A stretch of 48,065 nucleotides of DNA from Rhodospirillales bacterium (lineage in GTDB: Bacteria > Pseudomonadota > Alphaproteobacteria > ATCC43930 > CGMCC-115725): assembly GCA_947473305.1 (NCBI GenBank), contig CANJCB010000030.1:1-48065 (forward strand), in the 5' to 3' direction. Below, piece after piece: positions 1 to 7,381 of this stretch. Position 1 is the stretch's first letter. The number at the start of each line of letters is the position of its first letter. The notes under the pieces are model-generated. The model did not search any database. It was not told the DNA's origin and saw nothing but the letters and a program-made list of their open reading frames with translations. The position numbers were made by a program, and so were the translations under genes.

Positions 1-1
1 C

Positions 2-244
2 AACGGCACGACCACGGGTCTCTTCAAGGGTCCCTCGGGCAATACCGACACCCTGGCCTATAGCGTCACCTACAACGGCGTCGCCAAGACCTTCACCTCG
101 GGTTCCGTCAACGCGACGACCGCCACCGCTCGCACCGCCGCCGGCGGCGTCGTCAAGGCCCTCGCCATCGCTTTCACCGGTACCTCGACCCTGAATGCCG
201 ATACCTACACAGACACGCTGACCCTCACGATGACGGCCAACTGA
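2..244 (+). CDS. Spore coat protein U domain protein, C-terminal part (5' end outside window)
   Basis: An open frame enters from the left edge and ends at a TGA at 242-244, giving 80 residues of C-terminus. It is rich in Thr, Ala and Gly and ends with an alternating Thr/Leu strand (YTDTLTLTMTAN), the typical closing beta-strand of the spore coat U (SCPU) domain, a fimbrillin-like fold. Proteins of this family are secreted and usually assembled by a chaperone-usher system in Gram-negative bacteria, where they form surface fibres or pellicle. Chaperone and usher genes, if present, must lie to the left. The signal peptide and start cannot be seen. The family call rests on this short tail alone. 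Confidence 0.7.
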   Translation, partial: NGTTTGLFKGPSGNTDTLAYSVTYNGVAKTFTSGSVNATTATARTAAGGVVKALAIAFTGTSTLNADTYTDTLTLTMTAN

Positions 245-266
245 TCGGAAGAGTAGGAGAGCGGTC

Positions 267-440
267 ATGTCGGACACCACCTGCCAGCCGCATGTCGCGG
301 TTCGCTCCCTCCGCCAGACAGCCCGTCACTTGCGGGCGCTTGCGGAACGGGGCAGCGACCCTGGCGCGATCCGCGGCATCAACCACTTCGCGGATCATTG
401 CGAAGCCACTGCGGAACGCCTGCTGGAGCCGGCAGCCTGA
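267..440 (+). CDS. Small hypothetical protein (57 aa)
   Basis: An ATG at 267 follows an AGGAGA ribosome binding site (255-260) and opens a 57-codon frame ending in TGA at 438-440. The product is hydrophilic and probably helical, with Arg, Ala, His and three Cys, and no membrane segment or signal peptide. I do not recognise a family. It lies 22 bases after the SCPU gene in the same direction and just before an intrinsic terminator, so it is probably the last gene of that transcript. The good ribosome site and terminator favour a real gene; the size and lack of a family argue for caution. Confidence 0.5.
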   Translation: MSDTTCQPHVAVRSLRQTARHLRALAERGSDPGAIRGINHFADHCEATAERLLEPAA

Positions 441-466
441 TATTCGAAAGCAGCGGCAAATATGAA

Positions 467-490
467 GGGAGCCCCGGCGGGCTCCCTTTT
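467..490 (+). terminator. Intrinsic terminator closing the left-edge transcript
   Basis: A perfect 8-bp GC-rich stem (GGGAGCCC at 467-474, GGGCTCCC at 479-486) with a 4-base loop is followed by TTTT. It lies 26 bases after the stop of the 57-aa gene and separates it from the L,D-transpeptidase gene. Confidence 0.8.
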
Positions 491-636
491 CATTTGGGAC
501 ATGCGGCAAGGGGGCAACACCTGCGGCAATTCGCATATAAAGCCTGGAAATGCCATGGATGCCGCTACTCTCGATGCCGCACGACGCTATATTCTATATC
601 TGCTTCCGTTCCGGCTATGCACCTGTCCCCAAACCC

Positions 637-2286
637 ATGATCAGCAATTCGGATGCGTCCCCTGCCGAGCCTCGCTCGAAGCGCATGGGGCTTTTCACGC
701 TACTTGTCCTTTGCCTGACGGCAATGGCGCAACCCGTCTGGTCGCAGAGCGCGTCTCCGGCGCCGGATGCGGCAACCACGGCTTTGCGCATCCGTCTTGC
801 GGGAGAGGGAGATCTGCGGGTCGGTGGTGAGATCCTCGACCGTGCAGCGCTTTCAAAGGCCTATGGGGCGCGGGACTTCAAGCCGATCTGGGACAGCCGT
901 CCGGAGGCCGCCCAAGTGCTTGCCTCGGTGCTCGCCGAAGCGGGCAGTCATGGCATCGATCCAACGGTTTTCCACGCGGCAACCATAACCTCCGCGATTG
1001 CCGATCTGGCGACGGACCCAACCGAGCGAGATGTTCTCCTCACCGATGGCTTCCTGCGCTATGCCTCGGCGATGGGGGCCGGGCGGGCCGACCCGAAATC
1101 GCTCGATCCCGACTGGGCCCTGCCCGCACCGGTTATCGATCCCCAGGCGATGCTGGTTGCGGCGATCACGGGCCAGGACATGGCCGGCGCCCTGGCGGCC
1201 ATTCCGCCGAAGGCTCCGGAATATCGCCGCCTGCGGGATGCGCTGAAACGCTATCGCGAGTTGGAGCAGGCCGGCGGCTGGAATAAGATCGCCGCCGAAG
1301 CAACCCTCAAGAAAGGTGACAGCGGCGATGTCGTCCGCCAGTTGCGCCGGCGACTTGTGGCCGAGGGCTATGTCCTCGCCTCGACCGAGAGCAACGAGTT
1401 CGATGACGACCTCGACAAGGCGCTGCGCGTTTTCCAAGCCCGACACGGCATCGTGCTCGACGGTCAGGTCGGCAAGGGCACCCTCGCGGCGCTGAACATC
1501 TCGGCGGGTGAGCGCGTGGCGCAGATCCGGGTCAACCTCGAACGCTGGCGGGGCACGCCGCGCGATCTGCCGGCGCGCCGCATCGTGGTGAATGTTCCCT
1601 CGGCTTCCCTGGTCGCCTACGACAACGATGTGCCGGCGCTCACCATGCGGGTCGTCGTCGGCGCCAAGGATCATCCCACGCCCGCCTTCCTCGGCCGGAT
1701 CAGTTCGGTTCTCTATAATCCGCCTTGGAACGTCCCCTATTCGATCGCCCAGAAGGAAATCTATCCCAAGGTGCGGGCCGATCCGAATTACCTCGCGCGC
1801 AATCACTACATCCTGCGCGACCGGGCTGAGGACCCCTACGGCAAGGAAGTCGACTGGCGCCGGTCGGGGGCCGTCTATTCCATGGGGCGGGTGCAGCAGC
1901 TTCCGGGACCCGACAACGCGCTGGGCCAGATCAAGTTCGAGGTCTTCAATTCCTTCGACGTCTATCTGCACGACACGCCGTCGCGCTTCTTCGGCCGGGC
2001 GATCCGGGCTCTCAGTCATGGCTGCGTGCGGGTGGAAAACCCCAAGGACCTCGCTCTCTTCGTGCTGGGGGGCCAGCCCGGCGGGTCGATGGAGGATATC
2101 ACCCAGGGTATCGCCGGCGGCGAAACCAAGCGTGTCGGCCTCGCCAAGCCGGTGACCGTCTATCTCTTCTACTGGACGACTTTCGTGGATGAGGACGGCA
2201 CCATCGAATTTCGCGAGGATCTTTACGGCCGGGACCGAAAACTCCTGACCGTCATGGAGGGGCGCCCGCGCCGCGACCACGCCTAA
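637..2286 (+). CDS. Periplasmic L,D-transpeptidase (YcbB/LdtD-like), YkuD domain
   Basis: This enzyme should form 3-3 (mDAP-mDAP) cross-links in peptidoglycan. From the ATG at 637 it has 549 residues: a signal peptide (Arg/Lys-rich start, then a hydrophobic run LFTLLVLCLTAMA and an Ala-x-Gln region); an L,D-transpeptidase scaffold region (about 45-210); a peptidoglycan-binding domain 1 (about 222-285); and the YkuD catalytic domain (about 315-485) with SHGCVR at 460-465, Cys463 being the nucleophile. An in-frame ATG at 550 would put about 29 non-signal-like residues in front, and an ATG at 685 is also possible. No start has a strong ribosome site. The next gene is a MepK-like endopeptidase, the same pairing as ycbB-ycbK in E. 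coli, which suggests coordinated 3-3 cross-link making and cutting. Confidence 0.9.
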   Translation: MISNSDASPAEPRSKRMGLFTLLVLCLTAMAQPVWSQSASPAPDAATTALRIRLAGEGDLRVGGEILDRAALSKAYGARDFKPIWDSRPEAAQVLASVLAEAGSHGIDPTVFHAATITSAIADLATDPTERDVLLTDGFLRYASAMGAGRADPKSLDPDWALPAPVIDPQAMLVAAITGQDMAGALAAIPPKAPEYRRLRDALKRYRELEQAGGWNKIAAEATLKKGDSGDVVRQLRRRLVAEGYVLASTESNEFDDDLDKALRVFQARHGIVLDGQVGKGTLAALNISAGERVAQIRVNLERWRGTPRDLPARRIVVNVPSASLVAYDNDVPALTMRVVVGAKDHPTPAFLGRISSVLYNPPWNVPYSIAQKEIYPKVRADPNYLARNHYILRDRAEDPYGKEVDWRRSGAVYSMGRVQQLPGPDNALGQIKFEVFNSFDVYLHDTPSRFFGRAIRALSHGCVRVENPKDLALFVLGGQPGGSMEDITQGIAGGETKRVGLAKPVTVYLFYWTTFVDEDGTIEFREDLYGRDRKLLTVMEGRPRRDHA

Positions 2287-2332
2287 TCTACACAGCCGCT
2301 AGGGTCATTCCTGGGGCTCTACCCGCTATGGG

Positions 2333-2361
2333 TTGTCAAACCGTCGTTTCGGATGCTATGT
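2333..2361 (+). promoter_or_regulatory. Candidate sigma-70 promoter for the MepK-like gene
   Basis: TTGTCA (2333-2338), a 17-base spacer and CTATGT (2356-2361) lie 35 bases upstream of the start at 2396. The -35 is close to consensus; the -10 is weak. The same CTATGT hexamer at the same 17-base spacing recurs upstream of the MoxR gene. Confidence 0.4.
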
Positions 2362-2395
2362 CGTTCCCTGTTATTGGTGAGCAGGGGGACAGGGG

Positions 2396-2956
2396 ATGCG
2401 ACGACAGCCCGACGATGCCGGGACGCGACGCTATTTTCTAGGCTTGGCGCTAGGCGCCTTCGCCACCACGATTTCCGGCCCAGCGCTTGCCGCCCGCCGG
2501 GCTCTTCCGAAACGAACTCTTGCCCTTAACAGCCTTCATACAGGTGAATCCGCCAATCTGGTCTATTGGGCGGATGGAAAATATCTCCGCGATCCGATGA
2601 AGCGGCTCGCCTGGATCCTGCGCGATCACCGGACCAACGAAATCCATCCGATCGATCCCCGGCTTTTCGATCTGTTGAGCGGGCTCAGGGGGCGGCTCGA
2701 TGCCAGCCAGCCCTTCCAGGTCGTATCAGGCTACCGATCCCCCGCGACCAACGCGCTGCTTGCGAAGATGACCGATGGCGTCGCCGAGCATAGTCTTCAC
2801 ATGCAGGGCTGGGCGATCGACATCCGGGTCCCAAGCCGCAAGCTTTCCTCCGTCCGCGAGGCGGCGATGAGTCTCAAGTCCGGCGGCGTCGGCTATTATC
2901 CGCGGTCCAATTTCGTCCATGTGGACGTGGGCCGCATCCGACACTGGACGGCTTAA
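2396..2956 (+). CDS. DUF882 / M15-family murein endopeptidase (MepK/YcbK-like), Tat-exported
   Basis: The 186-residue product starts with a twin-arginine signal (TRRYFLG, then a hydrophobic stretch and Ala-x-Ala), so it should be exported folded by Tat. The mature part carries the M15/DUF882 zinc-peptidase signature: SGYRS at 111-115, SLHMQGWAID with His135 and Asp142 spaced H-x6-D, and FVHVD with His175. These three are the expected zinc ligands. E. coli MepK (YcbK) of this family cuts mDAP-mDAP cross-links. Position right after an L,D-transpeptidase supports the same role here. The start follows a purine-rich AGGGGGACAGGGG region. Its TAA overlaps the stop of the convergent gene on the TTAA at 2953-2956. 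Confidence 0.87.
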   Translation: MRRQPDDAGTRRYFLGLALGAFATTISGPALAARRALPKRTLALNSLHTGESANLVYWADGKYLRDPMKRLAWILRDHRTNEIHPIDPRLFDLLSGLRGRLDASQPFQVVSGYRSPATNALLAKMTDGVAEHSLHMQGWAIDIRVPSRKLSSVREAAMSLKSGGVGYYPRSNFVHVDVGRIRHWTA

Positions 2957-4143
2957 GGAGCGCTTCCTCTCACGGAGGCGGGCCGACCCGGCAGCTTGAA
3001 GTTGCTTCCGACCTTCATGAGCTTCGTGCCCTCGACCTTAAAGATGGCGAGATCGCGGTCGAGGAAATTCCCCACGTAAAGATAACGCCCATCGGGGCTG
3101 AAGGCGGCGCCGCGGGCATAGGCGCCGAGTTCGATCTCTCCGACCTTCACGATCTTCTTCCCGTCGATTTTCAGGATCGCGAGCACCGCGTGATCGTGAC
3201 GGTAGGGCGCGGCCTTGGCCACAGGGCCGGTCCCATTGGCGAGGACAGCGACAGCCAGAGGGCTGGTCGGACTGATTGCTAGGCTGCTCGGCCCGTCGCC
3301 TAGGACAAGGTGATCGATGACCCGGGGTGGCTTGGTTTCAAGATCGACGACGCTGACCGTATCGACATTGCCGTCCGATCCCGCGGCGGACCCCCCGTTG
3401 GCGACCAGCGCGAACTTTCCGCTGGGGGCGATCTGCACGGCGCTGGGCCACAGACCGACGGGGATATCCGTCCCTGTATAGCTGACCTGCTGTCCGTCGA
3501 TGTCGATCACCGCGACCTTGTGGTCGGCGGACTTCGTGACCAGGGCCAGCTTCCCATTGGGCGAGATCGCCACCGTATTGACCCGGGCATTGGGCGCATC
3601 CGCCGGAGCGAGAGCGACCTTGCCGAGGAGGGTTCCCACCGCCCCTTTGATCGCGAGCACGCTTACGCTGTTGTCGCCGCTATTGGCCACCAGCGCCAGA
3701 TCGCCGGCGCGGTTGATCGCAAGCCCCGAGGGCGAGGCGCCGACCTCGATCGTCGAGGTCAAACCCACGGGGTTGGCCTTGAGATCGACCAGGAAGATCT
3801 TGTTGTCCGGCTCGGACTTCGGATTGGCTTCGTCCTGGCTCCACTCCATGGCGTTGGTCATGAGCGCCAGGCGCTGATCGGGCGTCACCGCCACGTTGGT
3901 GGGCGGGGCCATCACCGTATTGGGCAGGGAGATCGAGGCGACGATCTGCGGCCGCGTGCGAAGCCCGATGTCGATGATGCAGAGCGCGTCCTTTCCCGAA
4001 GCCGAAAGGACCTGGTTGCCGGCCTCATCCCAGGACAGCTTCTCGTCGAGCCCGACGGCGAGGTATTGGGCCGAGGAAGGCGCGGCGACCAGGACCAGAC
4101 CCAGGGTCATGCCCAGCAGCGTCATGTTCCGCAAGTTGGTCAA
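2953..4143 (-). CDS. Secreted beta-propeller (YVTN/lactonase-like) protein
   Basis: About 396 residues with a signal peptide (hydrophobic MTLLGMTLGLVLVAA followed by PSSAQ) and a series of about 45-residue blades with repeated patterns such as AISPNGKLALV, INRAGDLALVANSG, IAPSGKFALVANGG and FSPDGRYLYVGN. This is the YVTN / 7-bladed lactonase-like propeller architecture, expected in the periplasm. No catalytic motif or specific ligand can be named. I take the TTG at 4143 as start because AGGGAG lies 7 bases upstream; an internal ATG at 4125 would give a product six residues shorter with the same signal. Transcription converges on the MepK-like gene with stops overlapping by 4 bases. Confidence 0.8.
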   Translation of the reverse strand: MTNLRNMTLLGMTLGLVLVAAPSSAQYLAVGLDEKLSWDEAGNQVLSASGKDALCIIDIGLRTRPQIVASISLPNTVMAPPTNVAVTPDQRLALMTNAMEWSQDEANPKSEPDNKIFLVDLKANPVGLTSTIEVGASPSGLAINRAGDLALVANSGDNSVSVLAIKGAVGTLLGKVALAPADAPNARVNTVAISPNGKLALVTKSADHKVAVIDIDGQQVSYTGTDIPVGLWPSAVQIAPSGKFALVANGGSAAGSDGNVDTVSVVDLETKPPRVIDHLVLGDGPSSLAISPTSPLAVAVLANGTGPVAKAAPYRHDHAVLAILKIDGKKIVKVGEIELGAYARGAAFSPDGRYLYVGNFLDRDLAIFKVEGTKLMKVGSNFKLPGRPASVRGSAP

Positions 4144-4150
4144 CAGCGCA

Positions 4151-4156
4151 CTCCCT
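4151..4156 (-). promoter_or_regulatory. Ribosome binding site that selects a TTG start for the beta-propeller gene
   Basis: On the minus strand AGGGAG (rev. comp. of 4151-4156) stands 7 bases before TTG at 4143-4141. The downstream ATG at 4125 is 25 bases from this site and has no Shine-Dalgarno sequence of its own. Confidence 0.5.
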
Positions 4157-4268
4157 GTTGCATAGCGGCGCACTCTGCCTGATAGACGATCCCTTGTCAC
4201 CGATGGTTGCGCGAAGGGGCGTGGCGTCGCTATCATCGGCGATTGCCGCATCGGGTCCGGGAGCAAGG

Positions 4269-4616
4269 ATGGTAGCCAAGAAAAATCCACTGGGATTGAA
4301 CGCCCTGCAATTGAAGACTCTGACCTTGCTACAGGAATTGGCGCGCTCGCCCGATCATGCGCAGCCGGCGGAGGACGCGGGCTCGATCCTGGTCGGCAAT
4401 CTGCCGCATCCCCATGGCGACCATTTCCATGTGGGCGCTGCCGTGGCGATGTCGAAGGATGCCACCGGCCTGACCAATCAGGCCGTCTGGGTGGTTTTGG
4501 AACGCAAAGGGCTCATCCGCTCGAAGTTCCCAATGGCGGCGGTCTTGACGCCCCTGGGTCTCGACTACGATACGGGTCTCGCCGACGCGATCCTTCATCG
4601 CCATCATCATCACTGA
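4269..4616 (+). CDS. Conserved-looking hypothetical protein with histidine clusters (115 aa)
   Basis: The frame starts at ATG 4269 after GGGAGCAAGG and ends at TGA 4616. The 115-residue product has a helical N-terminal half (LNALQLKTLTLLQELAR), a central His cluster PHPHGDHFH, a segment TNQAVWVVLERKGLIRSKFP that reads like a winged-helix recognition part, and a C-terminus ending HRHHHH. No signal peptide or membrane segment is present. The His clusters suggest metal binding, but that is inference. I cannot place it in a named family. It is divergent from the beta-propeller gene with about 125 bases between the starts, so they may share a control region. Confidence 0.7.
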   Translation: MVAKKNPLGLNALQLKTLTLLQELARSPDHAQPAEDAGSILVGNLPHPHGDHFHVGAAVAMSKDATGLTNQAVWVVLERKGLIRSKFPMAAVLTPLGLDYDTGLADAILHRHHHH

Positions 4617-4631
4617 CGAGGGCGAGAGCCC

Positions 4632-5504
4632 TTACCAGCGGAAGCCGGTGATGACCGCATTGGGTCGCTGACCGCTCGCCGCGATCGCCGCTTCGAGCCT
4701 GACGAGATCGGGCAATTGGCCTTCCGCGAGGCCGAATTCCTCGGCGTGGATGCCGCCGGCCACGAGCACGCAGTCGATACCGACGCCGTTCGCTCCGGCG
4801 ATATCGGTGCGCAGGCTGTCGCCGACGGCGAGGATGCGGCTGCGGTCCTCGATGCCCAGGAGGCCGAAGCAGGTGTCATAGACCGAGGGCAGGGGCTTGC
4901 CGTGCCAGCGCACCCGGCCGCCCAGCTCTTCATAGCGCTTGGCGAGCGCCCCGGCGCAGATCATCGCCCGGCCCTTGTGCATGACGATGAGGTCGGGATT
5001 GACGCAGACCATCGGGAGGTCGCGGGCCTGGCCTGCGCGAAGCAGGGGCTCGTAAGCCTCGACCGAGGTATCCATGCCCCAGGGGCCGGTATTGAGGATG
5101 AAGGCGGCGTCGGCGACGTCCTCAACCTTTTCGGCGTCGATGCCGGCCAGCATATTGTCGTCGCGCGGTGGACCGATATGGTAGCAGGTCCGCCCCATCT
5201 CGGCATAAAACGGTTCGTCGCGGCGGGAAAGATGCTGCCAGGCTTCTTCGCCCGAGGTCATGACATGGTCGTAAAGGCCGGGCGGGATGCCGATCTCGGT
5301 CATGCGCACCGCCACCAAATCGGCACGGCGCGGGGCGTTGGACAATACTACGATCCGCTTGCCCGCCGCCTTCAGCCGGGTAAGCCCATCGACCACGCCC
5401 GGGAAAGGCTTCGTGCCGTCATGAAGCACGCCCCAGAGATCGAGGATGAAGCCGTCGTAACGGCCGGCAATCTCGCCGAGGCCGGAAAGAATGGAGATGC
5501 TCAT
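4632..5504 (-). CDS. HAD-superfamily class IIA phosphatase (TIGR01459-like)
   Basis: The 290-residue cytosolic protein carries the HAD-IIA motifs: motif I DLWGVLHDG (22-30), with Asp22 as the expected nucleophile; motif II SNAPRR; and motif IV VGDSLRTDIAGA near the C-terminus. The cap is of the IIA (NagD-like) type by its position between motifs II and III. The second Asp usual in motif I (DxD) is Trp24 here; I recall DLWGV as normal for this subfamily, so this is not a defect. Substrate is unknown; relatives hydrolyse sugar phosphates or p-nitrophenyl phosphate. It converges on the His-rich gene with 15 bases between the stops. Confidence 0.85.
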   Translation of the reverse strand: MSISILSGLGEIAGRYDGFILDLWGVLHDGTKPFPGVVDGLTRLKAAGKRIVVLSNAPRRADLVAVRMTEIGIPPGLYDHVMTSGEEAWQHLSRRDEPFYAEMGRTCYHIGPPRDDNMLAGIDAEKVEDVADAAFILNTGPWGMDTSVEAYEPLLRAGQARDLPMVCVNPDLIVMHKGRAMICAGALAKRYEELGGRVRWHGKPLPSVYDTCFGLLGIEDRSRILAVGDSLRTDIAGANGVGIDCVLVAGGIHAEEFGLAEGQLPDLVRLEAAIAASGQRPNAVITGFRW

Positions 5505-5588
5505 GAAACGGGAAGCCCCTGTCGTCGCGGGAGCGTCCTAAATGCCATGGATCCGATAAGGCCGCAAAGCGTTCGTTGCGACAGTGGA

Positions 5589-5780
5589 TCAGGGCCTCAG
5601 CGGCTCGAATTGACCCTGGGCGTCCGCCTCGATCCGTTCCGCCGCGCGCAACAGGTCGTCCGCCTTGCGCGTCAATTCGGGGCATGAACCGGGCTTGCTG
5701 TCCGCCTCACGCCGCGCCTCTTCGGACGCGCGCCTGAGATCTGAAGCGATCTGTTCGAAATCGACCGGACCGTCGCTCAT
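5589..5780 (-). CDS. Small hypothetical helical protein (63 aa)
   Basis: The 63-residue product is strongly charged and probably helical, with Glu/Arg-rich segments such as LRRASEEARREAD and LLRAAERIEAD. It has no membrane segment. The ATG at 5780 is preceded by AGGAG nine bases upstream on the minus strand, which supports real translation. It lies between pyrD and the HAD gene, all leftward, and an AT-rich stretch (about 5840-5880) upstream could hold its promoter. Function unknown. Confidence 0.6.
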   Translation of the reverse strand: MSDGPVDFEQIASDLRRASEEARREADSKPGSCPELTRKADDLLRAAERIEADAQGQFEPLRP

Positions 5781-5896
5781 GAGAACGCACTCCTGCCGGG
5801 GGACGGAAACAATCGCAACGAACTACGCCAGGGAAACGCGGAAACCATAAATTAAGGTTAACGCATAATTAATATCTGTCAAGAGTCGCGACACTG

Positions 5897-6979
5897 TCAG
5901 GCGGCGGGACTCGGCTTCCCTGTAACGGCTGTCCCGATGGCCTCCGCGACGGTGGCGTAGCCGTCGCGGGCGAGCAGATCGGCGAGTTCGCTTTTGACCG
6001 TCGCCGCCAAGCCCGGGCCGCGAAAGACCATCGCCGAATAGAACTGCACGAGGCTCGCACCGGCGCGGATCTTCGCATAGGCATCGGCGCCCGAGGCGAT
6101 ACCGCCTGCTCCGATCAGCGGGATACGACCGTTCGTGAGGCGATACATGTCCATCAGAACCTCGGTCGAGGGCTGGAAAAGAGGCTTGCCGCTGAGCCCG
6201 CCCGGTTCATGGGCGTAGCGGCTCTGAAGCTCCGGCGGCCGGGCGAGGGTGGTATTGCCGATCATCAATCCGTCGATCCCGGAGGAGACCGCGACTTCGG
6301 CCAGATCGGCGCGTTCTTCCTCAGTGAGATCGGGCGCGATCTTGACGATCAGCGGCGGCGGATTTTGAGGCACGGCGATAGCGCGGGCCTTGAGCAGCCG
6401 CTCGATCAGCGCGATCACCGTGCTCCGGCGCTGCAGCGCCCGGAGCCCCGGCGTATTGGGCGAGGAGATATTGACCACCACATAGTCGACGAGCGGCGCG
6501 AGCAGCGTCACCCCCTGCTCGAAGTCGCCGATGTCATCGGCCGTCTCGCGGTTCTTGCCGACATTGGCGCCGACGATCCCGCCGCGACCCTTGCGGGCCG
6601 CGAGATTCGCCGCCGCATAGGCGAGGCCTTTACTGTTGAAGCCGAAGCGATTGATGACGGCCTCGTCCTCGGTAAGGCGGAAAAGCCGGGGCTTGGGGTT
6701 TCCAGGCTGCGGCCGCGGCGTGACGGTTCCCGCTTCCGTGAAACCGAAGCCGAAGCTCAGCATCGCGTCGCAGACTTCGGCATCCTTGTCGAAACCGGCG
6801 GCCAGGCCGACCGGGTTCGGAAAATCGAGGCCCCAGAGATTGATCCGCAGGCTCGGCGGATCCGCCGCCGGCTTTCCCCCGAAAGGCCCGAGCGCGAGCA
6901 GCTTGATCGCCAGCTTGTGAGCAGGCTCCGGTGGCAGCAGGCGGATGAAAGGAACGGCGAGGCTGGCGAGGTCGGTCAT
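5897..6979 (-). CDS. pyrD: Dihydroorotate dehydrogenase (quinone), class 2
   Basis: PyrD oxidises dihydroorotate to orotate in pyrimidine synthesis and passes electrons to the quinone pool at the inner membrane. The 360-residue product has a class 2 N-terminal amphipathic extension (LASLAVPFIRLLPPEPAHKL), the FMN-binding AAGFDKDAE region (61-68), the active-site motif NISSPNTPGLR with Ser173 as catalytic base, and the C-terminal phosphate-binding GAGGIASGADAYAKIRAG. I chose the ATG at 6979 because the class 2 N-terminus begins there; upstream codons in frame overlap the DUF952 gene. It starts 7 bases after that gene's stop, so the two are probably co-transcribed. Confidence 0.96.
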   Translation of the reverse strand: MTDLASLAVPFIRLLPPEPAHKLAIKLLALGPFGGKPAADPPSLRINLWGLDFPNPVGLAAGFDKDAEVCDAMLSFGFGFTEAGTVTPRPQPGNPKPRLFRLTEDEAVINRFGFNSKGLAYAAANLAARKGRGGIVGANVGKNRETADDIGDFEQGVTLLAPLVDYVVVNISSPNTPGLRALQRRSTVIALIERLLKARAIAVPQNPPPLIVKIAPDLTEEERADLAEVAVSSGIDGLMIGNTTLARPPELQSRYAHEPGGLSGKPLFQPSTEVLMDMYRLTNGRIPLIGAGGIASGADAYAKIRAGASLVQFYSAMVFRGPGLAATVKSELADLLARDGYATVAEAIGTAVTGKPSPAA

Positions 6980-6986
6980 CGGGCCG

Positions 6987-7334
6987 TCAATCGAAAGGAG
7001 GAAAGATGTGCCGGCCATCGGGCCCGAGCGGAAGGTCCGCCCAGCGCACGACCGCCCGGACCGGGATAGGCCCATAGGAATGGGGGAAAAGCTGACCGCC
7101 TCTGGCCGGCTCCCATTTCAAGGCCTCGCCCAATTTTGCCGGATCGACGGCCAGCAGCACGAGGTCGGCCTGCCCGGCGCGGTGCTTGGCGGCGCTTTCG
7201 GCGATCTGGGCGGAGGTCGAGAGGTGGATGAAGCCGTCGGCCGCATCCTGGGAGGAACCGGGATAGCTTCCGCTGGCCTGCGCATCCTGCCATTCCCGGC
7301 GGTGGCACATATGGTAGATAAGGGCTTCGGTCAT
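6987..7334 (-). CDS. DUF952 domain protein
   Basis: The 115-residue protein has the features of DUF952: an N-terminal IYHMCHRREW segment, the DGFIHLSTSAQI motif and a C-terminal half of PHSYGPIPVRAVV type. Members are small cytosolic proteins whose fold resembles ADP-ribosyltransferase-like or RES-type proteins; no activity is established that I can cite. It precedes pyrD with a 7-base gap and is divergent from the helicase gene (47 bases between starts), so it probably heads the DUF952-pyrD transcript. Confidence 0.85.
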   Translation of the reverse strand: MTEALIYHMCHRREWQDAQASGSYPGSSQDAADGFIHLSTSAQIAESAAKHRAGQADLVLLAVDPAKLGEALKWEPARGGQLFPHSYGPIPVRAVVRWADLPLGPDGRHIFPPFD

Positions 7335-7381
7335 GAAGGGACGCTAACGCAAGCGATGGGCTTGGAACAAGTGAAGAGCGC

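Noticed and set aside
853-2280. Long minus-strand frame opposite the L,D-transpeptidase
   Set aside because: Antisense shadow of a well-supported gene; composition is the mirror of its codon use.
5412-5444. Missing second Asp in HAD motif I (DLWGVLHDG)
   Set aside because: Normal for the class IIA subfamily with DLWGV; other motifs are intact.
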